Source of the DNA: Paracrocinitomix mangrovi
GTDB taxonomy: Bacteria; Bacteroidota; Bacteroidia; Flavobacteriales_D; Crocinitomicaceae
Length of the DNA: 64,000 bases
NCBI RefSeq assembly: GCF_019740355.2
Contig: NZ_CP091819.1
Location: forward strand, 2,976,001-3,040,000
Reading direction: 5' to 3'
In this document: positions 1 through 7,618 of the stretch, in pieces
Layout of the letters: every line of letters starts with the position of its first letter
How positions within the stretch are numbered: position 1 is the stretch's first letter
Made by a program: the position numbers and the translations under genes
The notes under the pieces: model-generated
What the model was told of the DNA's origin: nothing
Database searches by the model: none
What the model saw: the letters and a program-made list of their open reading frames with translations, nothing else

Positions 1-1782
1 GCAGACAATCCAATTACAGTAACTGTAACGGATGCCAATGGATGTACAGGTACTTCACCTGCAGTCAACGTAATTGAAGATTCTAATCCTGACCCGGGAA
101 CTAATGGAACTGCTACGGCTTGTTCAAATGATGCTTCTTTTGATTTATTTAATTCATTAGGCGGAACCCCTGATGCAGGTGGAACATGGTCACCGGCTTT
201 AACATCAGGTACAGGAGTATTTGATCCATCAGTTGATGCTGCAGGAACATATACATATACGCTTTCTGCTTGTGGTGGTGGAACAATTACTGCAGATGTA
301 GTGGTAACAATTAATCCGGCTGCAAATCCGGGAACAAATGGTTCTCTTACTTTGTGTCCAACTGATCCCTCAGCTGATTTAATCAATTCATTAGGAGGAA
401 CCCCTGACGCAGGTGGAACATGGTCGCCTGCTTTAACTTCAGGTACAGGAGTTTTTGATCCATCAGTTGATGCCGCAGGAACATACACTTATTCAGTTAC
501 TAATAGTTGTGGAACAGAAACTGCTACGGTAACAGTAACAATTACATCTAACCCTGATCCGGGAACTAACGGTGCAATATCTTTTTGTCCGTCAGATACA
601 CCAACAGATTTATTCAATTCACTTGGTGGAACCCCTGATGCAGGTGGAGCTTGGACTCCGGCTTTAACTTCAGGTACTGGAGTATTTGATCCATCAGTTG
701 ATGCTGCTGGAACTTATACCTATACGCTTAACGCTTGTGGTGGAGGAACATTGACAGCTGAAGTAGTAGTAACTGTTAACCCTGCTCCTAATGCCGGAAC
801 TTCTGGTACAATAACCTTGTGTAATACGGATGCTGCTACAGATCTTTTTGTATCATTAGGCGGAACCCCTGATGCAGGTGGAACATGGTCTCCTGCTTTA
901 ACGTCAGGTACAGGTTCTTTTGATCCTTCAGTAGATGCTGCAGGCACATATACCTACACGGTGGTAAATTCATGTGGAACAGCAAGTACAACAGTAGATG
1001 TTACTGTTAATTCTTGTACAGGTGTACAAGCAGGATTTATTGCTTCAAACAGTAGTTTATGTCTTGGAGAATGCATGACATTTACAGATACTTCTTCAAC
1101 AGGAGTTAATTCATGGTCATGGAACTTTGGAGGAGCGGTTTCTCCAAATACAACTTCAGATCAAAATCCAACTGTTTGTCCAAATTCAACAGGAACTTTT
1201 ACCATAACATTAATAGTTTCGGATGGAACATCAACTGACACTACTACTCAAACTATTATAGTGTATGAATCTCCTGTAGTTGATGCAGGTTTAGATACAA
1301 CCATAAATATTGCACAATCAGTGAGTATCACTTCTACAGTATCGCCATCTGGTGGAACTTATAGTTGGTCAGATCCAAATGATGTTGACTGTGATGATTG
1401 TGCTGATGTTAATGTTTCACCGGAAGAAACAACAACTTATATTCTGACTTATACTACTGCAGATGGTTGTAGTGCTTCAGATAGCGTAGTTGTTACAGTT
1501 GATTTCACTGAAGCCGTGGGTGTGCCAAATGGATTCTCACCAAACGCAGATAGCAATAATGATGTGCTTTATGTCAAAGGAAGTGGAATCACATCTATGA
1601 CTTTTGTAATCTACAATAGATACGGTCAAAAAGTGTTTGAGTCTACAGATCAGTCACAAGGCTGGGACGGAACATACAAGGATAAACCTGAAAACCCGGG
1701 CGTATTTGTCTGGTATTTAGAGTATACCTTGTCTGATGGAACATCTGACATTAAAAAAGGAAATGTTACACTAATTAAATAA
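1..1782 (+). CDS. T9SS-exported repeat adhesin, C-terminal part (5' truncated)
   Basis: The frame is open from base 1, so this is the last 593 codons of a longer gene whose start lies outside the window. In order it encodes the end of one domain, four tandem modules of about 78 residues sharing the core LGGTPDAGGTWSPALTSGTG, a PKD-like domain (motif WSWNFGG), a second Ig-like module, and a C-terminal sorting domain with VPNGFSPNADSNND, YNRYGQKVFES and GWDGTY. That ending is the gliding-motility-associated type B T9SS signal, so the protein is probably secreted through the outer membrane as a cell-surface adhesin. A PorP/SprF gene follows after 4 bp, as sprF follows sprB in gliding Flavobacteria, which suggests a dedicated partner. 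The ligand is unknown. Confidence 0.9.
   Translation, partial: ADNPITVTVTDANGCTGTSPAVNVIEDSNPDPGTNGTATACSNDASFDLFNSLGGTPDAGGTWSPALTSGTGVFDPSVDAAGTYTYTLSACGGGTITADVVVTINPAANPGTNGSLTLCPTDPSADLINSLGGTPDAGGTWSPALTSGTGVFDPSVDAAGTYTYSVTNSCGTETATVTVTITSNPDPGTNGAISFCPSDTPTDLFNSLGGTPDAGGAWTPALTSGTGVFDPSVDAAGTYTYTLNACGGGTLTAEVVVTVNPAPNAGTSGTITLCNTDAATDLFVSLGGTPDAGGTWSPALTSGTGSFDPSVDAAGTYTYTVVNSCGTASTTVDVTVNSCTGVQAGFIASNSSLCLGECMTFTDTSSTGVNSWSWNFGGAVSPNTTSDQNPTVCPNSTGTFTITLIVSDGTSTDTTTQTIIVYESPVVDAGLDTTINIAQSVSITSTVSPSGGTYSWSDPNDVDCDDCADVNVSPEETTTYILTYTTADGCSASDSVVVTVDFTEAVGVPNGFSPNADSNNDVLYVKGSGITSMTFVIYNRYGQKVFESTDQSQGWDGTYKDKPENPGVFVWYLEYTLSDGTSDIKKGNVTLIK
85..1020 (+). repeat. Four tandem 231-234 bp coding repeats
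   Basis: Equivalent positions (the Pro/Ala-Gly codons that begin PGTNG or its variant AGTSG) fall at 94, 328, 559 and 793, giving periods of 234, 231 and 234 bp. The central part of each unit is nearly identical, while the first 25 residues vary. Earlier copies may lie upstream of the window. Confidence 0.9.
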
Positions 1783-1786
1783 GCAT

Positions 1787-2806
1787 ATGAAAAGATTGAT
1801 TACTACAATTGCCGTTTTAGCTGTAACATACCTTTCAACAGCTCAACAAGACAGACACTTTAGTATGTTTTTTGCTAATCCGGTTCAATTAAATCCGGGT
1901 GCGGCAGGACATATTGATGGTGATTTATGCATATTTACCAATTACAGAACTCAATGGTTTACTGTTACTGCCAATCCGTTCAGAAGCTTTTCAGCCGGAG
2001 TTGATGCCAAATTGTTTGATAATAAATTGAAAAATGGTTTTATCGGAACAGGAATCAATTTCTTAAATGATGTTTCAGGAGATGCAAAGTTCAGTTTGAA
2101 TGTTATTCAGGTTCCAATTAATTACACTTTGGATTTGAATAAAACTTCTCAGTTATCATTGGGGTTACAGCCTGGTTTTTATGCCCAAAGATTGAATGAA
2201 AATGCGCTTTATTTTGATAACCAATGGACAGGTATTGACTTCAATACTGCTGTATCAAGTGGGGAAACTTTAGGAGCATATAATTTATCCAGATTTGATT
2301 TATCTGCTGGTTTGTTTTATGATTTAAAAACTTCAGACAGATTTAATATGCAATTGGGTCTTGGAGGATTTCACTTAACAGCGCAGGAAGTAAGTTTCTT
2401 TCAAGTGTCTGAAAAGTTATACAGAAACTTTACTTTTTATGGTAAGGCAATGTATAGATTAGATGATAGCAAATTATCTTTTCATCCTGCATTATTTGGA
2501 TTGTTTCAAGGACCAAACTGGGAGTTGACTTTTGGTAACAATTTTGAAATTGAATTAAAAGAAAGTTCTAAGCATACAGGATATTTTGACGGTATGTCCC
2601 TATCATTTGGAGTTTATTATAGAACATCAGATGCTTTGATGACAAACATAATATACAAAGCCGGAGCCTTAGGTTTAGGTGTTGGTTATGATATCAATTT
2701 ATCCGGTTTAACTGTTGCTTCAAAAAGTGTTGGAGCCGTTGAATTGTTCTTAAAATTCACACCTTCATTTGCCGGTTCAGCTGGAGGAGCAGCAAGAATT
2801 CAATAG
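1787..2806 (+). CDS. PorP/SprF family T9SS outer-membrane protein
   Basis: A 339-residue protein with a signal peptide (about residues 1-19, ending STAQ) followed by QDRHFSMFFANPVQLNPGAAG, the typical opening of the PorP/SprF family, and a body of alternating beta strands expected to form an outer-membrane barrel. SprF in Flavobacterium johnsoniae is needed to export the adhesin SprB; other PorP-type proteins anchor the motor-linked T9SS ring. The gene starts 4 bp after the upstream adhesin stop, so the two are almost certainly co-transcribed and functionally paired. A terminator follows at 2837-2867. The family assignment is firm; which substrates it handles is inferred from position. Confidence 0.9.
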   Translation: MKRLITTIAVLAVTYLSTAQQDRHFSMFFANPVQLNPGAAGHIDGDLCIFTNYRTQWFTVTANPFRSFSAGVDAKLFDNKLKNGFIGTGINFLNDVSGDAKFSLNVIQVPINYTLDLNKTSQLSLGLQPGFYAQRLNENALYFDNQWTGIDFNTAVSSGETLGAYNLSRFDLSAGLFYDLKTSDRFNMQLGLGGFHLTAQEVSFFQVSEKLYRNFTFYGKAMYRLDDSKLSFHPALFGLFQGPNWELTFGNNFEIELKESSKHTGYFDGMSLSFGVYYRTSDALMTNIIYKAGALGLGVGYDINLSGLTVASKSVGAVELFLKFTPSFAGSAGGAARIQ

Positions 2807-2836
2807 ATTGAGTTTTTCTCTAGGAAACTAAATTGT

Positions 2837-2867
2837 AAAAGGCACTTCTTATGAGGTGCCTTTTTTT
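2837..2867 (+). terminator. Intrinsic terminator after adhesin-PorP/SprF operon
   Basis: Stem GGCACTTC (2841-2848) pairs with GAGGTGCC (2853-2860) with one G-T wobble and a 4-base loop. It is extended by A-T pairs and followed by seven T residues. It closes the two-gene unit. Confidence 0.85.
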
Positions 2868-2890
2868 ATCTGATCATAAGGTTTGTAATA

Positions 2891-2948
2891 ATTATGCTGC
2901 AATTACAATGATATTATGCTGATTTTTAACTATTTTCAACGTTGAAAA
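2891..2948. promoter_or_regulatory. Palindrome and paired direct repeats upstream of 2976 gene
   Basis: The region between the terminator and the next start codon holds ATTATGCTG twice (2891-2899 and 2913-2921, 22 bp apart) and a perfect 16-bp palindrome TTTTCAACGTTGAAAA (2933-2948), 27 bp before the ATG. This could be a regulator-binding region. No known factor is recognised. Confidence 0.4.
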
Positions 2949-2975
2949 AATGAAATTTTAACCCAATTATTTCTT

Positions 2976-3446
2976 ATGAAAAAAATACTTATCTGTTTTT
3001 TCGCAATTGGTTCATTTGCTGCATTTTCGCAAGAAGCAGTATCAACAACAGGCACAACAGTTTCTGGTTCGGGTGGAACCGTGAGTTATACTGTAGGTCA
3101 AGTTGCTTATACCGCCAAATCAAATGGAAGTAGTTCTTCTAATGAAGGGGTACAACAGACGTTTAAAATTGTTGATGATGCTGGAGTACAAAATCAAAAC
3201 TTTTTACTGAACGTTAAAACTTTCCCCAATCCTACTCAGGACTTTGTGCAATTAGAAATAAAGGATTTACAAAATCAGAAATTTACATACGTACTTTTTG
3301 ATGCCAACGGAAAAGAATTACAGAACGCTCAAATTCTTTCTGAAACTACAATTTTAGACCTGGCAAACTATGCAAAAGGCACCTATTTACTAAAAGTAAA
3401 TAAAGGCTCTGAAGTAATGAGATCATTTACAATTATTAATAACTAA
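2976..3446 (+). CDS. Small secreted protein with type A T9SS sorting domain
   Basis: A 156-residue protein with a signal peptide (residues 1-18, ending AAFSQ), a short region rich in Gly, Ser and Thr (TVSGSGGTVSYTVGQVAY), and a Por_Secre_tail domain from about residue 78: KTFPNPTQDFVQLEI, YVLFDANGKEL, LANYAKGTYLLKV. Almost the whole mature protein is the sorting domain, so the exported passenger is only about 55 residues. The SGSGGTVSYTVGQVAY-type passenger is frequent in Bacteroidota T9SS proteins; its function is unknown. It is followed after 5 bp by another secreted protein, and the two probably form an operon. Confidence 0.85.
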   Translation: MKKILICFFAIGSFAAFSQEAVSTTGTTVSGSGGTVSYTVGQVAYTAKSNGSSSSNEGVQQTFKIVDDAGVQNQNFLLNVKTFPNPTQDFVQLEIKDLQNQKFTYVLFDANGKELQNAQILSETTILDLANYAKGTYLLKVNKGSEVMRSFTIINN

Positions 3447-3451
3447 ACCCA

Positions 3452-4663
3452 ATGAAAAACTTAATTTTTATCTGCGCACTTTTAATAGGTGCTGTTTCCT
3501 TTTCTCAAGCTCCTAATTTAATGTCATATCAGGCAGTTATTTGGGATGGATCAAATAACCTGGTTGTTTCTTCACCTGTTGGGATGCAATTTTCCATTCT
3601 GCAAGGTTCAATGACCGGAACAGCAGTTTACGTGGAAACGCAAACACCTACCACAAATGTAAACGGTTTAGCTTCGGTTGAAATTGGAAATGGTACGGTT
3701 GTATCTGGAGACATAGCTACTATTGACTGGTCTGCAGGGCCATATTACTTAAAAACTGAAACAGATCCAACGGGAGGTACAAATTATGCTATCACGGGTA
3801 CCACACAATTGTTGAGTGTTCCTTATGCTTTACATGCTAACACAGTTGAAAATGATCTGGATGAACAAACTTTGACTTTGACCGGAACCGATTTAAGTAT
3901 TTCAAATGGAAATCAGGTAGACCTTTCTCCTTTACAAGATGGTGTTGATGATGCAGATGCTGACCCTATGAATGAATACAATCTTTCAATGGCTTTGGTA
4001 GGAACAAATCTTATGATTACAGATTTAGGCGGAACCCTAACTGCTGACTTGTCTTCAATTGCCGGAGGTGGTGGAGGAACTCAAACGCTTTCTTTTACTT
4101 CACCTAATTTGACATTATCAGGAGGAAATACAGTTGACTTATCAGCTTTACAAGATGATGCAGATGCTGATCCAACAAATGAAATTCAAACCATAAGTCA
4201 AGCGGGAAATGTATTGACTTTGTCAAATGGTGGTGGTTCAGTAACGGTGGCTCCTAGTTTGGATGATGATCCTACAAATGAACTACAAGATTTATCCTTG
4301 TCAAATGATACTTTGTACATTTCAGATGGAACAGAATCTTATATAGGACCAGAAAATACTCAAGCTGCAAGTTTATTGGCTGGTAATAATTTTGGAGGAG
4401 CTTTTGGATCTGCAAAGTATTATAAGCAAAATGACAGAGTATATCTTTCAGGAGTAGTAGATAATGTGACCCCGGGAACTGTTGTAATTAATTTACCTGC
4501 CGGATACCAACCTGCAAGTGCTGTAATTTTACCTGTTGCTGCAGAATGGGGCAGTGCTATGATAATTATTCAAACCAGTGGAACTGTTACTTTTGACTCA
4601 ACTACTTTTACAAACAGTGGTTGGTTCAGTTTAGATGGTGTCTCTTTCAGGATATCAAATTAA
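3452..4663 (+). CDS. Secreted protein with Asp-rich DPTNE repeats
   Basis: A 403-residue protein with a signal peptide (residues 1-19, ending VSFSQ). The N-terminal domain (about 20-125) has the pattern found in many Bacteroidota secreted proteins: LMSYQAVIWDG, then SVPYALHANT. The middle has several LTLSGGNTVDLSALQDD-type strands separated by acidic segments (DADADPMNE, DADADPTNE, DDDPTNE) resembling calcium-binding loops. A distinct 100-residue C-terminal domain ends in SFRISN. No T9SS sorting domain is visible, so it may stay periplasmic or be held at the surface by a partner. Similar repeats occur in tail-fibre-like proteins. A terminator follows. Function unknown. Confidence 0.75.
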   Translation: MKNLIFICALLIGAVSFSQAPNLMSYQAVIWDGSNNLVVSSPVGMQFSILQGSMTGTAVYVETQTPTTNVNGLASVEIGNGTVVSGDIATIDWSAGPYYLKTETDPTGGTNYAITGTTQLLSVPYALHANTVENDLDEQTLTLTGTDLSISNGNQVDLSPLQDGVDDADADPMNEYNLSMALVGTNLMITDLGGTLTADLSSIAGGGGGTQTLSFTSPNLTLSGGNTVDLSALQDDADADPTNEIQTISQAGNVLTLSNGGGSVTVAPSLDDDPTNELQDLSLSNDTLYISDGTESYIGPENTQAASLLAGNNFGGAFGSAKYYKQNDRVYLSGVVDNVTPGTVVINLPAGYQPASAVILPVAAEWGSAMIIIQTSGTVTFDSTTFTNSGWFSLDGVSFRISN

Positions 4664-4679
4664 TTCCATTAAAAAATTG

Positions 4680-4710
4680 AAACCTCTCTAAGTTTTGAGA
4701 GGTTTTTTTA
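4680..4710 (+). terminator. Intrinsic terminator before the NAD operon
   Basis: A perfect 8-bp stem, AACCTCTC (4681-4688) with GAGAGGTT (4697-4704), is followed by a run of T. It isolates the downstream operon from the secreted-protein genes. Confidence 0.9.
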
Positions 4711-4724
4711 TGTCCAATTGTTAT

Positions 4725-4743
4725 TTGTGTTTATATTACGCAA
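4725..4743. promoter_or_regulatory. Candidate NrtR operator 1
   Basis: TTGTGT-TTATATT-ACGCAA: two 6-bp inverted half-sites (TTGYGT read from either side) separated by 7 bp. It lies one base before the regulator's ATG. Two more copies with identical geometry are at 5430 and 5482. Binding here would block the regulator's own expression. Confidence 0.75.
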
Positions 4744-4744
4744 T

Positions 4745-5437
4745 ATGGATGCAAAACAGAAAATTTTTGTGGCAGTTGATGCTGTAGTTTTTGGATATAT
4801 TGAGAGTAAACTTCAGGTTTTACTCATCAAGCAAAAGTACGGTGTCATGAAAGGGAAGTGGGTTCTTCCCGGAGGGTTTGTTAAGGATGAAGAAGGATTG
4901 ACGGATGCGGTTAAACGGGAGCTAAAAGAAGAAACCGGAATTACCGTGTCTTATCATGAACAGTTGTACACATTTGGGGATGACGTTAAAAGAGATCCCA
5001 GATTACATGTAGTTTCTGTGGCTTATTTAACCTTGGTAAATCCTTCAAAACATACACTTAAAGCCGATACGGATGCAGAAGATGCGCAGTGGTTTGATGT
5101 CAACAAATTACCCAAATTAGGATATGATCACAACAAAATCATCAAAGTTGGATTGGAGCGTTTAAAGGGTAAACTCACCTATGAACCAATTGGTTTTGAT
5201 TTACTGGATAAGGAGTTTCCATTCTCTGATTTAGAGAATCTATACGGGACAATTTTAGGTAAAGAAATCGATCGAAGAAACTTCAGAAAAAAGATGCTGA
5301 GCTTTGACTTGCTTCAGGAAACTGAGAAAATGAGAAAAGAAGGAAGTGGTCGACCTGCCAAATTATTTACATTTAACAAACAGAAATACAAGCGATTAGC
5401 AAAAGAAGGATTCCATTTTGAAATTAAGTATGTGTAA
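4745..5437 (+). CDS. nrtR: NrtR-type Nudix transcriptional regulator
   Basis: A 230-residue protein with an N-terminal Nudix domain (about 1-145) and a C-terminal winged-helix segment (about 155-230, with the family-typical RNFRKKML and GSGRPAKLF). This is the NrtR architecture: these proteins repress NAD-metabolism genes and release DNA when they bind ADP-ribose or related NAD breakdown products. Unlike many NrtR proteins, its Nudix box is complete: G44-x5-E50-x7-R58-E59-L-K-E62-E63-T-G65-I66. It may therefore still hydrolyse ADP-ribose or a related substrate. ATG 4745 is preferred to the TTG at 4718 because it immediately follows the operator and begins the conserved domain. The operon it heads supports a role in NAD control. 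The ligand is inferred. Confidence 0.87.
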   Translation: MDAKQKIFVAVDAVVFGYIESKLQVLLIKQKYGVMKGKWVLPGGFVKDEEGLTDAVKRELKEETGITVSYHEQLYTFGDDVKRDPRLHVVSVAYLTLVNPSKHTLKADTDAEDAQWFDVNKLPKLGYDHNKIIKVGLERLKGKLTYEPIGFDLLDKEFPFSDLENLYGTILGKEIDRRNFRKKMLSFDLLQETEKMRKEGSGRPAKLFTFNKQKYKRLAKEGFHFEIKYV

Positions 5438-5448
5438 AAAATACGCAA
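5430..5448. promoter_or_regulatory. Candidate NrtR operator 2
   Basis: ATGTGT-AAAAAAT-ACGCAA, the same 6-7-6 geometry as sites 1 and 3 with one half-site mismatch. It overlaps the regulator's stop codon and sits just upstream of the candidate -33 element of the next promoter. Confidence 0.7.
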
Positions 5449-5453
5449 AATAC

Positions 5454-5484
5454 TTGCAGAAAACTTTCTTTTGATTTAAGTTTG
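5454..5484 (+). promoter_or_regulatory. Candidate Bacteroidota promoter for the NAD operon
   Basis: TAAGTTTG at 5477-5484 matches the Bacteroidota -7 consensus TAnnTTTG, with a TTG at 5454-5456, 20 bp upstream. Operators 2 and 3 flank and overlap it, which is a convincing layout for repression. Confidence 0.6.
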
Positions 5485-5500
5485 TGTAAAACATACGCAA
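5482..5500. promoter_or_regulatory. Candidate NrtR operator 3
   Basis: TTGTGT-AAAACAT-ACGCAA overlaps the -7 element and ends 2 bp before the ATG of the Prs-like gene. It is spaced 52 bp (about five helical turns) from operator 2, compatible with cooperative binding. Confidence 0.75.
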
Positions 5501-5502
5501 AT

Positions 5503-6339
5503 ATGATACTGAATTTAACACCAAATTTTGAGCCTCTCGGTAAAGGAACTATTGAATTTGAATCATTCTTGTTCAAAGGTGGAGAGCCACACATCAAAAT
5601 AAAAACTGACATATCTGAAGGTGAAGAGGTATTAATAACACAACGCATTAATTCATTTCACGAGTTCGGATTAATGTTATTGGCTATTGACGCCGTTCAA
5701 AGAATGGGAGTAGATTTAATTAAAATCTTCATCCCTTATTTTCCAGCTGCAAGACAAGACAGAGTAATGGTTCCGGGTGAGCCATTATCTGTAAAAGTTT
5801 ATGCAGACATCATTAACAATTCAGGTGTTTATCACACAACTGTTTTTGATGCTCATTCTGAGGTTACTGCTGCTGTACTAAATCATTGCACAGTTGTTCC
5901 AAATCATAAGTTTATTGAGATGGTTTTAAATGAATTGGGTAGTGACGCTTTGTTGATTTCGCCTGACGGAGGAGCTTTAAAAAAGATATATAAAGTGTCT
6001 GAATATTTGGGAGGAAGAGAAGTAGTTGAATGTTCAAAATCAAGAGATGTTAAAACAGGAAAATTAAAAGGATTTAAAGTTTACGCAGATGATTTGCAAG
6101 GAAGAGATTGTTTGATAGTAGATGACATCTGTGATGGTGGAGGAACCTTTATGGGATTGGCGAAAGAACTTGAAGCAAAAAATGCCGGCAGATTGTTTTT
6201 AGCAGTTTCACATGGCATCTTTTCAAAGGGATTTGATGAGTTGTCACAACACTTTGAAAAGATTTATACTACTGATTCGTTCAGAGAGATCAGTGAAGAT
6301 AAAGTAAAGGTGTTCAAATTAAACACAATAATAAAGTAA
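5503..6339 (+). CDS. prs: Ribose-phosphate pyrophosphokinase family protein (PRPP synthetase or Adps-like)
   Basis: A 278-residue member of the PRPP synthetase family, shorter than the usual 310 or so. It keeps the ATP-site motif ARQDR (83-87), a variant of the catalytic DLHAEQ motif (FDAHSE, 115-120), SPDGG (153-157) and the sugar-phosphate loop VDDICDGGGT (206-215, normally DDxxDTGGT). Standard Prs makes PRPP from ribose 5-phosphate and ATP. Divergent relatives paired with NAMPT-like genes in phages (Adps of NARP1) instead pyrophosphorylate ADP-ribose. The altered loop, the short length and the operon (NrtR, KptA, macrodomain, NadV-like) make the second reading plausible, but sequence alone cannot decide. 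ATG 5503 is chosen because it directly follows operator 3; an upstream TTG would lie inside the operator. Confidence 0.82.
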   Translation: MILNLTPNFEPLGKGTIEFESFLFKGGEPHIKIKTDISEGEEVLITQRINSFHEFGLMLLAIDAVQRMGVDLIKIFIPYFPAARQDRVMVPGEPLSVKVYADIINNSGVYHTTVFDAHSEVTAAVLNHCTVVPNHKFIEMVLNELGSDALLISPDGGALKKIYKVSEYLGGREVVECSKSRDVKTGKLKGFKVYADDLQGRDCLIVDDICDGGGTFMGLAKELEAKNAGRLFLAVSHGIFSKGFDELSQHFEKIYTTDSFREISEDKVKVFKLNTIIK

Positions 6340-6342
6340 AAC

Positions 6343-6894
6343 GTGATGACGGAAAATGAGAAGAAACATATTAGTAAATTTTTGAGTTTGGTGTTAAGAC
6401 ATCAACCAACACTTATTGGTCTTGAGTTAAATGATTCTGGTTGGGCAGATGTAAGTGAAGTGATAGAAAAATCAAAGCTTAAAAATGTAGTATTTAATGT
6501 AGATCAGCTCAAAGAGGTTGTAGAGACAAATGACAAAAAAAGATTTGCATTCAGTGATGATGGATTGATGATTAGAGCTAATCAAGGCCACTCTGTAAAA
6601 AATGTTGATTTAAAGTTAAAAGAGGTCCACCCTCCTGAAACGCTTTATCATGGAACTGTAGAAAAGTTCATTGATTCTATAAAACAACATGGTTTACAAA
6701 AACGAAGTAGGCAACATGTTCACTTAAGTGGAGATATAGAAACAGCTCAAAATGTTGGATCCCGAAGAGGAAAACCCATCATTCTAAAAATACAGGCAGA
6801 ACAAATGAGAAAGGATGGATACCAATTTTTCCTTTCGGAGAATAAGGTTTGGTTAACGGATCATGTGCCTACAAAATATTTAAATTTTAAATGA
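6343..6894 (+). CDS. kptA: RNA 2'-phosphotransferase KptA/Tpt1
   Basis: A 183-residue protein of full family length. The conserved Tpt1 motifs are all present: LVLRH (Arg19-His20), IRANQGHS (77-84), LYHGT (101-105), RQHVHLS (123-129), GSRRGKP (139-145) and a NKVWLTD segment (167-173). The enzyme transfers an internal RNA 2'-phosphate to NAD+, giving clean RNA, nicotinamide and ADP-ribose 1'',2''-cyclic phosphate; some relatives also ADP-ribosylate 5'-phosphorylated ends. Its bacterial role is unsettled because bacteria lack the eukaryotic tRNA-splicing route. It lies 3 bp after the Prs-like gene and overlaps the phosphoesterase by 4 bp (ATGA). A second ATG at 6346 is an equally possible start. 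Confidence 0.93.
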   Translation: MMTENEKKHISKFLSLVLRHQPTLIGLELNDSGWADVSEVIEKSKLKNVVFNVDQLKEVVETNDKKRFAFSDDGLMIRANQGHSVKNVDLKLKEVHPPETLYHGTVEKFIDSIKQHGLQKRSRQHVHLSGDIETAQNVGSRRGKPIILKIQAEQMRKDGYQFFLSENKVWLTDHVPTKYLNFK

Positions 6895-7616
6895 GAACTT
6901 TTGCAATTGGAGACATACACGGAGGATTGAGAGCTTTAGAGCAATTGATTGAAAGAATTCAGCCTGATCCTGAAGACAAATTCATTTTTGTAGGAGATTA
7001 TGTTGACGGCTGGAGTGAATCTGCCCAAACAATCCAATATTTAATTGAACTAAAAGAGAAACATCAATGTGTTTTTGTTTTAGGAAATCACGACTTGTGG
7101 TGTAGCAGGTGGTTGAATCTAGGAGCAAGTAATCCAGTTTGGGAAGAACATGGAGGAAAGGCTACTAAGGAAAGTTATCAGAAAACTGGATTGCTGATAG
7201 AACAAACACATAGAGATTTCTTTAATCAGCTGGTAGATTATTACATTGATGATCAAAACAGATTGTTTATTCATGCCGGCTATACTTCAATACACGGAGT
7301 TACCAAAGAAGAGTATGATTCTAATTACTACTTTGACAGAACCCTGTGGGAAATGGTTGTAAGCATAGATAAAAATCTGAAGAAAGATGATCCGGATTAC
7401 CCTAAAAGACTAAAACATTACCATGAAATCTTTGTAGGACATACACCAACAACTAATTATGGAGATAATATGCCCATGAACGGAGCTAATGTTTGGAACG
7501 TAGATACAGGAGCAGCTTTTAAAGGATCCTTGTCAGCATTAAACATTGACACCAAAGAAGTTTATCAATCAGATGAAGTATGGACACTTTATCCAAATGA
7601 AAGAGGAAGGAATTAG
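6891..7616 (+). CDS. PPP-family metallophosphoesterase
   Basis: A 241-residue protein with the metal-binding motifs of the PPP serine/threonine phosphatase and ApaH-like superfamily: GDIHG (7-11), GDYVDGW (35-41), GNHD (65-68), IHAG (127-130), GHTP (183-186) and NVDTGAAF near the end. The usual GDxVDRG is GDYVDGW, so the conserved Arg is lost. Members hydrolyse phosphoproteins, dinucleoside polyphosphates or other phosphoesters. Its start overlaps kptA by 4 bp and it is followed after 2 bp by the macrodomain gene, so it may act on the phosphorylated ADP-ribose released by KptA. That substrate is an inference from context. Confidence 0.85.
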   Translation: MRTFAIGDIHGGLRALEQLIERIQPDPEDKFIFVGDYVDGWSESAQTIQYLIELKEKHQCVFVLGNHDLWCSRWLNLGASNPVWEEHGGKATKESYQKTGLLIEQTHRDFFNQLVDYYIDDQNRLFIHAGYTSIHGVTKEEYDSNYYFDRTLWEMVVSIDKNLKKDDPDYPKRLKHYHEIFVGHTPTTNYGDNMPMNGANVWNVDTGAAFKGSLSALNIDTKEVYQSDEVWTLYPNERGRN

Positions 7617-7618
7617 CA

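Noticed and set aside
6343-6894. KptA considered as an ADP-ribosylating toxin
   Set aside because: All Tpt1 motifs (RH, IRANQGHS, LYHGT, HVHLS, GSRRGKP) are in place and the operon is metabolic, with no antitoxin-like partner.
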